Source: Rhodococcus rhodochrous (GTDB lineage Bacteria; Actinomycetota; Actinomycetes; Mycobacteriales; Mycobacteriaceae). Taken from it: DNA of 64,000 bases. The stretch spans positions 868,001 through 932,000 of the forward strand of contig NZ_LT906450.1 in NCBI RefSeq assembly GCF_900187265.1, written 5' to 3'. Every line of letters starts with the position of its first letter. Position 1 is the stretch's first letter. Below the pieces are notes generated by a model. The model saw nothing but the letters and a program-made list of their open reading frames with translations. It made no database searches and had not been told where the DNA came from. Shown here in pieces: positions 59,469 to 64,000 of the stretch. The position numbers were made by a program, and so were the translations under genes.

Positions 59469-60653
59469 ATGACTGCGAACCGGCCCGAAGGGCGGGTGGC
59501 CGAACTGTGCACCCGCATGCGTTCGTTCATCGACGACGAGGTGATTCCTCTCGAACCCGTCCTTAGCCGCCACGACGACAAGGCCGCCGAGGCGCTCGCC
59601 GGTCTGAAGGGCAGGGCGAAGGAACTCGGGCTGTGGGCCCTGGGGCATCCCGAGGAGATGGGCGGGGGCGGGGTTCCCTTCCTCGACTTCGTCTACCTCA
59701 ACGAGATCATCGGCCGCTCCGAGTACGGCCAGCTCGCAGTGGGATCGGTGTCCATGCAGGACGCCCTGATGATCCAGCGGCACGGCACCGCCGAACAACG
59801 CGAGCGCTGGATCCCGGGGCTCGTCTCCGGCGATATCCTGCCCTCCGTCGGCATGACCGAACCGGAAGTGGCGGGATCCGACCCCGTGCTCGTGCAGACC
59901 ACCGCCCGGCTCGAGAACGGCGAATGGGTGATCGACGGGCACAAGTGGTTCACCACCGGTGCCGCGCAGGCCGGCTATTGCACGGTCTTCGCCCGGACCG
60001 AACCCGAGTCGACGCCGCTGCACCGCAGCATCAGCGCGATCATCGTGCCCATCGACACCCCCGGACTCGAGATCGTGCGGGCGATCCCCACGATGGGTCA
60101 CGACCCGAGCGATCACTACGAGGTGCGGTACAGCGGGGTGCGGGTTCCCGAGAAGAACGTGCTCGGCGAACGCGGCAACGGCTTCGTCGTCGCGCAGGAC
60201 CGGCTCGGGCCGGGCCGGATCTTCCACTGCATGCGGTGGCTCGGCCAGGCCCAGCGGGCCTTCGAACTCATGTGTGCCCGCGCCAACTCCCGATTCGCCC
60301 ACGGTTCGCTGCTCGGCGAGAAGGGGGAGATCCAGCGCTACATCGCCGAATCCGCCGCCGACATCCAGGCCGCACGTCTGATGACCCTGGACGCCGCGCG
60401 GGTGATGGACGCGGGGGAGGACGCCCGGGTGCAGATCGGGCTCGTCAAGTTCCGCGGCGCGCAGATGCTGCACGACGTCGTCGACCGTGCGATCCAGGTG
60501 CACGGGGCGCTCGGTCTCACCGCCGACACACCGCTCGAGGGGATGTACCGGCGGGCGCGTTACGCCCGCATCTACGACGGTCCCGACGAGGTGCACCGGA
60601 TGTCCACGGCACGGCGGATGCTGCGCGACCCCGAACGCGTGCCGTGGCGGTAG
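59469..60653 (+). CDS. Acyl-CoA dehydrogenase family protein (ACAD11-like)
   Basis: A 394-aa protein with flavin-site VGMTEPEVAGSDP and WVIDGHKWFTTGA, and C-terminal QVHGALGLTADTPLEGMYRRARYARIYDGPDEVHRM in sections. Length and the IYDGPDEVH segment fit ACAD10/11-type enzymes acting on CoA thioesters of branched or 4-hydroxy acids. ATG 59469 is adjacent to the divergent treS promoter. It is monocistronic. Confidence 0.83.
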   Translation: MTANRPEGRVAELCTRMRSFIDDEVIPLEPVLSRHDDKAAEALAGLKGRAKELGLWALGHPEEMGGGGVPFLDFVYLNEIIGRSEYGQLAVGSVSMQDALMIQRHGTAEQRERWIPGLVSGDILPSVGMTEPEVAGSDPVLVQTTARLENGEWVIDGHKWFTTGAAQAGYCTVFARTEPESTPLHRSISAIIVPIDTPGLEIVRAIPTMGHDPSDHYEVRYSGVRVPEKNVLGERGNGFVVAQDRLGPGRIFHCMRWLGQAQRAFELMCARANSRFAHGSLLGEKGEIQRYIAESAADIQAARLMTLDAARVMDAGEDARVQIGLVKFRGAQMLHDVVDRAIQVHGALGLTADTPLEGMYRRARYARIYDGPDEVHRMSTARRMLRDPERVPWR

Positions 60654-60675
60654 ACCGCCGGCCGCGCGCGAGCGG

Positions 60676-60692
60676 CTCTCTGCACCAGAGAG
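60676..60692. terminator. Short hairpin between convergent genes
   Basis: CTCTCTG and CAGAGAG pair around a CAC loop between the acyl-CoA dehydrogenase and the convergent PPOX gene. It is weak by stem length. Confidence 0.4.
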
Positions 60693-60708
60693 TTTCGGCG
60701 CGAGGTCG

Positions 60709-61170
60709 TCATGCCGTTTCGGGCGGGAAGCCTCCCGTGGCCACCGGACCCCAGCGGGTCGGGGTGATCCGGATCAGCGACTTGCCCTGATCGCGCATGG
60801 CCTGCCGGTACTCGTCCCAGTCCGAATGCTCACCGGCGATGTTGCGGAAGTACTCGACGAAGGGTTCGACGTCGTCGTGGGCATCGATCACCTCCGCGGT
60901 CCCGTCGATCTGCACCCACGCGTCGTTCCAATCGTCGGACAACACGACGACACCGACCTCCGGCCGGCTACGGGCGTTGCGGGTCTTGGCACGCCGGGGA
61001 TAGGTCGCGATCACGATGCGCCCGCTGTCGTCGACGCCGCCGGTGACGGGGGAGGCCTGCGGTGTGCCGTCGTCGCGCTGCGTCATGAGGATCATCCGGT
61101 GGCGCGGCCGGACGAAGTCCAGCAATTCCTGCAGGCCGACTGCGGTGTTGGTTGCGATCTTGCGGGCCAT
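60709..61170 (-). CDS. PPOX-class F420-dependent oxidoreductase (Rv1155-like)
   Basis: A 153-aa split-barrel protein: MILMTQRDDGTPQASPV near the N-terminus, IVIATYPRRAKTRNARSRPEVGVVVL, and WVQIDGTAEVIDA, with Lys/Arg residues that contact F420 phosphate. Family members reduce F420-linked substrates or tetracycline-like molecules. It is followed on the same strand by nothing, with the SRPBCC gene upstream by 23 nt, so they form a small operon. Confidence 0.8.
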   Translation of the reverse strand: MARKIATNTAVGLQELLDFVRPRHRMILMTQRDDGTPQASPVTGGVDDSGRIVIATYPRRAKTRNARSRPEVGVVVLSDDWNDAWVQIDGTAEVIDAHDDVEPFVEYFRNIAGEHSDWDEYRQAMRDQGKSLIRITPTRWGPVATGGFPPETA

Positions 61171-61193
61171 TCACGTTCTCCTGTTCCGATGGG

Positions 61194-61598
61194 TCACGAC
61201 TCGAGGAGCGCCGCGAGTCGCGCGAGGTCCTCTTCCACCATGCGCGTGTCGCGGTCGAACTCGTCGTCGGTCGGATCGATCTGCCGGACGGTGAAGACGA
61301 CCTCGGCACCGTCCGGATGGGGGAGTACCCGCATCGGATTGTGCACCGTCGTACCCGACGGCAGTGTCACCTCGTGGTCGAGCACCCCGTAGTCGTTGGA
61401 GCCGACGAACCGCACGGTGACCTCGCCCATCGGGGACTCCGCGACGAGGGCGTCGCCGACCCGCCGTACCTCGCTCCGCGCCAGGCCGGCCGCCCACTTC
61501 GGCAGGTTGTCGGGATCCGCGGCGAACTCGTAGACCCGGCGCGGTGCGCACCGGACGACCCGAGCGACATGGCGGCTGCGGACGACGTGCGTGCTCAT
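61194..61598 (-). CDS. SRPBCC-family protein
   Basis: A 134-aa START-like protein: VVRCAPRRVYEFAADPDNLPKWAAGLA is the usual N-terminal helix pair, and RDTRMVEEDLARLAALLES is the long C-terminal helix. It binds a hydrophobic ligand or works as polyketide cyclase-like protein; no function can be assigned. It lies 23 nt upstream of the PPOX gene on the same strand. Confidence 0.72.
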   Translation of the reverse strand: MSTHVVRSRHVARVVRCAPRRVYEFAADPDNLPKWAAGLARSEVRRVGDALVAESPMGEVTVRFVGSNDYGVLDHEVTLPSGTTVHNPMRVLPHPDGAEVVFTVRQIDPTDDEFDRDTRMVEEDLARLAALLES

Positions 61599-61760
61599 AT
61601 TCGCAACACTAGGAGTTCGACGGGGTGATCGCCGACGGAAATCGGCTTCCCGTTTGCCGCACGCACACCGGTTGCCGGGGCGCACACTGGAAGTGTTCGA
61701 ACCATCCGAAGTAGGCCCGGGAGCCTGCGCCGGGTTCTCCTCCTCCGAAGGAGCCGGCGG

Positions 61761-62369
61761 ATGTCGTACACCGAAGACGACCCCAACGAAATCGCGGTCC
61801 CCTTTCACCGAGGCGCCCACATCGCCGATCCCGGCCCCCTGGGTCTGGCAGCCTTCGCTCTCACGACGTTCATCCTGTCCTGCGCCAACGCCGGGTTCAT
61901 CTCGGCGGAGGCGGAAGCCGCCGTCTTCGGGGTGGCGTTGTTCTACGGCGGTCTCACACAGCTCGCCGCGGGAATGTGGGAGTTCCTGAAGGGGAACGTC
62001 TTCGGGGCGACGGCCTTCAGCTCGTACGGCGCGTTCTGGCTGAGCTTCTGGTATCTCGTCACCTACACCGCAGAGGAGATGGGTGCCGAGAGACACGTCG
62101 GGGTGGGCATCTTCCTGCTGGCCTGGACCATCTTCACCGTCTACATGTGGTTCGCCAGTACCCGGATCAGCGCGGCCCTGTTCGCCACCTTCTCGGTGCT
62201 GCTCGTCGCCTTCGTCTTCCTCACTCTCGGAGCGCTGCTGGAGCAGACCGGTCTGACGAGGGTCGGTGGTTATTTCGGACTCGCCGCCGCCGGTGCCTGG
62301 TACACCTCCGCTGCCGGGGTCCTCAGCACGACCTTCGGTCGCGTCGTCCTGCCCACGGGTCCACGCTGA
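61761..62369 (+). CDS. Acetate uptake transporter (GPR1/FUN34/SatP family)
   Basis: A 202-aa protein with six membrane helices. ADPGPLGLAAFALTTFIL is the family signature (NPxPLGLxxF form, with Asp for Asn), and YGGLTQLAAGMWEF and FSSYGAFWLSFW are further conserved motifs that line the pore. It moves acetate or succinate with protons. It is monocistronic, divergent from the SRPBCC gene. Confidence 0.85.
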   Translation: MSYTEDDPNEIAVPFHRGAHIADPGPLGLAAFALTTFILSCANAGFISAEAEAAVFGVALFYGGLTQLAAGMWEFLKGNVFGATAFSSYGAFWLSFWYLVTYTAEEMGAERHVGVGIFLLAWTIFTVYMWFASTRISAALFATFSVLLVAFVFLTLGALLEQTGLTRVGGYFGLAAAGAWYTSAAGVLSTTFGRVVLPTGPR

Positions 62370-62404
62370 CGGACACCTCTCCGTCTCCCCCTCCCCGGGG
62401 TGGT

Positions 62405-62435
62405 TTGACAGGCGTGTCGGCCGTCCTGGTAAAGT
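62405..62435 (+). promoter_or_regulatory. Promoter of the aroG leader
   Basis: TTGACA (62405-62410) and TAAAGT (62430-62435) with a 19-nt spacer lie 9 nt upstream of the leader-peptide ATG, so the transcript would be nearly leaderless. Confidence 0.5.
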
Positions 62436-62443
62436 CCGGAGTT

Positions 62444-62512
62444 ATGCAGCGTGCATATTTCTGGTTTAGCAGGCCGGCCCGGGGTGGGTCGGTCGGCGTG
62501 ACCACGCGCTGA
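62444..62512 (+). CDS. Aromatic-residue leader peptide for aroG attenuation
   Basis: A 22-aa reading frame beginning MQRAYFWFS, with four adjacent aromatic codons (Tyr, Phe, Trp, Phe) and ending at TGA 62512, 92 nt before aroG. Such runs act as sensors of charged aromatic tRNAs in attenuators of aromatic amino acid genes. Short of charged tRNA, a stalled ribosome would let aroG be transcribed. The basis is the codon content and the hairpin that follows; no experiment is known to me for this sequence. Confidence 0.7.
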   Translation: MQRAYFWFSRPARGGSVGVTTR

Positions 62513-62523
62513 CTTCTTCACCT

Positions 62524-62548
62524 ACGAGCCGGATCCAGACCGGCTCGT
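62524..62548 (+). terminator. Attenuator hairpin between leader peptide and aroG
   Basis: A perfect 9-bp stem ACGAGCCGG/CCGGCTCGT with a 7-nt loop lies 12 nt after the leader stop. A smaller GCGTG-AC-CACGC pairing within the leader gene could be the pause or competing structure. There is no T tract. Confidence 0.5.
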
Positions 62549-62604
62549 CGGAATCTCAGGTTCTCTCGGGTCGGACTCCGAACCACCGAGAACAGGAACC
62601 ATCG

Positions 62605-63702
62605 ATGAGCCCCAGCACCGGAACCGCGAGCACCGGAATCTCCACGTCGAATCTCGACGAACAGCGCACCGTCAAGGTCAGCCCCCTCGTCGCCCCCTCC
62701 GAGATCCGCGCCGAGTACGCACCCGACGCCGTCGTCGCAGCGACCGTCCGCTCGGGTCGCGCCGGCACCGTCGACATCCTCAACGGCGCCGACGACCGCC
62801 TCGTCGTCGTGGTCGGCCCCTGCTCCGTGCACGACCCCGCCGCCGCGATGGACTACGCGCGCCGTCTGGCCTCCAAGGCCGAGGAACTCCGCGACGACCT
62901 GCACGTCGTGATGCGCGTGTACTTCGAGAAGCCGCGCACCACGCTCGGATGGAAGGGCCTGCTCAACGACCCGCACCTCGACGGCACCTTCGACATCAAC
63001 ACAGGCCTGCGCATCGGCCGCAAGCTGCTGCTCGACGTCTCCGGTCTCGGCCTGCCCGTCGGTTGCGAGTTCCTCGACCCGATCCTCCCGCAGTACTACG
63101 CCGACCTGGTCACCTACGGAGCCATCGGTGCCCGCACCGCCGCGAGCCAGGTCCACCGCCAGCTGTGCAGCGCGCTGTCCATGCCCGTCGGCATCAAGAA
63201 CTCCACCGAAGGTGACGTGCAGGTCGCGGTCGACGGCACCCGCGCCGCAGCGGCCAGCCACGTCTTCCCCGGCACCGACCTCGACGGTCAGGCCGCGCTC
63301 ATCGAGACCGTCGGCAACCCGGACTGCCACGTCATCCTGCGCGGCGGCAGCGCCGGCCCGAACTACGACGCCGAGACCGTGGCCGACACCATGGCCCGCC
63401 TGCGCAAGGCCGGTCTGCCCGAGCGTGTCGTCATCGACGCGAGCCACGGCAACAGCCGCAAGGACCACAACAAGCAGGTCGACGTCGTCACCGATGTCGC
63501 CGAGCGCATCGAGGCCGGCGAGAAGGGCATCGTCGGACTGATGCTCGAGAGCTTCATCGAGGCGGGACGTCAGGACCTGACCCTCGGCGAGGCCGACAAG
63601 CTCGACTACGGCAAGTCGATCACCGACGCGTGCATCGACTGGGACACCACCGCCGCGCAGCTCGATCGCCTCGCGCAGGCCGTGCGCGCCCGCCGCGGCT
63701 GA
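62605..63702 (+). CDS. aroG: 3-deoxy-7-phosphoheptulonate synthase, class I (AroG)
   Basis: A 365-aa DAHP synthase: VVVVGPCSVHDPAAAMDYARRL (sectioned) binds PEP and metal (Cys in GPCS), then RVYFEKPRTTLGWKGL, GARTAASQVHRQ and VIDASHGNSRKDH. These are class I AroF/G/H motifs. It joins phosphoenolpyruvate and erythrose 4-phosphate to begin the shikimate pathway. AGGA precedes ATG 62605. It is probably controlled by attenuation and by feedback inhibition. Confidence 0.93.
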   Translation: MSPSTGTASTGISTSNLDEQRTVKVSPLVAPSEIRAEYAPDAVVAATVRSGRAGTVDILNGADDRLVVVVGPCSVHDPAAAMDYARRLASKAEELRDDLHVVMRVYFEKPRTTLGWKGLLNDPHLDGTFDINTGLRIGRKLLLDVSGLGLPVGCEFLDPILPQYYADLVTYGAIGARTAASQVHRQLCSALSMPVGIKNSTEGDVQVAVDGTRAAAASHVFPGTDLDGQAALIETVGNPDCHVILRGGSAGPNYDAETVADTMARLRKAGLPERVVIDASHGNSRKDHNKQVDVVTDVAERIEAGEKGIVGLMLESFIEAGRQDLTLGEADKLDYGKSITDACIDWDTTAAQLDRLAQAVRARRG

Positions 63703-63720
63703 TCCCCGTCTCCGGCACGA

Positions 63721-63760
63721 AGGGCCGGCGGAGTCGTCAGCGATGACGAACGCCGGCCCT
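63721..63760 (+). terminator. Hairpin terminator after aroG
   Basis: The 10-bp arms AGGGCCGGCG (63721-63730) and CGCCGGCCCT (63751-63760) enclose a second inner dyad, 18 nt past the aroG stop. Confidence 0.65.
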
Positions 63761-63784
63761 CGTCGGTCCGGTAGCGTCGTTTCC

Positions 63785-64000
63785 ATGGCTACGAACAGGT
63801 TGTCGATCGTCGTGCCGGCCCACAACGAGCAGCGATACATCGCGCAATGTCTCGCGGCGCTGCTCGCCCAGAAGTCGGAGATCCACGAAATCCTCGTCGT
63901 GGACAACAATTCCACCGATCGAACGGCGCAGATCATCGAAGCCATCGCCGCCGGTGAGCCCCTCGTGCGACGGATCGTCGAACCACGGCCGGGTGTCGCA
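63785..64000 (+). CDS. Glycosyltransferase family 2, 5' part only
   Basis: The 72 visible codons start at ATG 63785 and read LSIVVPAHNEQRYIAQCLAALL then ILVVDNNSTDRTAQII, the GT-A nucleotide-sugar motifs of GT2. The gene runs off the window. Substrate and product cannot be judged from this part. Confidence 0.85.
   Translation, partial: MATNRLSIVVPAHNEQRYIAQCLAALLAQKSEIHEILVVDNNSTDRTAQIIEAIAAGEPLVRRIVEPRPGVA

Overview
The window is high-GC actinobacterial DNA, most likely a chromosomal segment of a Rhodococcus or close mycolic-acid relative. Reasons: an Ag85-type mycolyltransferase-like esterase, a CYP51/CYP123/ferredoxin operon arranged like Mycobacterium tuberculosis Rv0762c-Rv0767c, several F420-type oxidoreductases, TreS-maltokinase, and many GTG starts with 4-nt gene overlaps. 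The genus is inference from gene content; no rRNA is present.

Layout. (1) 1-1720: tRNA-Lys (minus), a gamma-butyrolactone-receptor-like TetR gene, then tRNA-Glu, Asp, Phe and a second identical Asp. (2) 1.9-5.6 kb: glycosyltransferase, methyltransferase and toroid-fold protein, facing a second methyltransferase. (3) 5.6-26 kb: a sterol/steroid island. Its left arm (minus) holds aldehyde dehydrogenase, SDR, HIBADH-like dehydrogenase, CMD-like protein, F420 oxidoreductase and a phosphotransferase. The middle holds three TetR genes, a DUF2236 oxygenase and a P450 with a 5' frameshift. The right arm (plus) holds TetR, CYP123-like, SDR, CYP51, 3Fe-4S ferredoxin, SnoaL-like protein, an unknown 418-aa protein and a cholesterol-oxidase-like flavoenzyme. 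It ends with a 3-ketosteroid dehydrogenase-like enzyme and an F420 oxidoreductase, divergent from a KstR-like regulator, with a KstR-type box between them. Nearly identical operators sit at the aldehyde dehydrogenase promoter and at the tetR of the CYP51 operon, linking the two arms.

(4) 27-34.8 kb: a secreted protein, a MetP/MetS-type importer, and a phospholipid operon (plsB, HAD-plsC fusion, YbhN-type membrane protein). (5) 34.9-39.8 kb: a group resembling mycobacterial dormancy genes (Rv2004c-like kinase, universal stress protein with a DosR-type box, CYTH-CHAD protein, flavodoxin). (6) 39.8-49.3 kb: SRPBCC protein, RluA-type pseudouridine synthase, mycolyltransferase-like esterase, two paralogous SDRs, GNAT, a GntR/NCS1/racemase locus, and an ECF sigma factor fused to a membrane segment. 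(7) 49,323-50,189: an intact 867-bp IS5-family element inserted exactly at an SDR stop codon. (8) 50.2-56.1 kb: Ski2-type helicase, ohr/ohrR with a palindromic operator, and a Clp ATPase behind a HAIR (HspR) element. (9) 56.1-64 kb: maltokinase, TreS, an acyl-CoA dehydrogenase, a PPOX protein, an SRPBCC protein, a SatP-type transporter, and aroG preceded by a short leader peptide rich in aromatic residues. The window ends inside a family 2 glycosyltransferase. No gene-free stretch exceeds 300 bases; the longest is 136-430.
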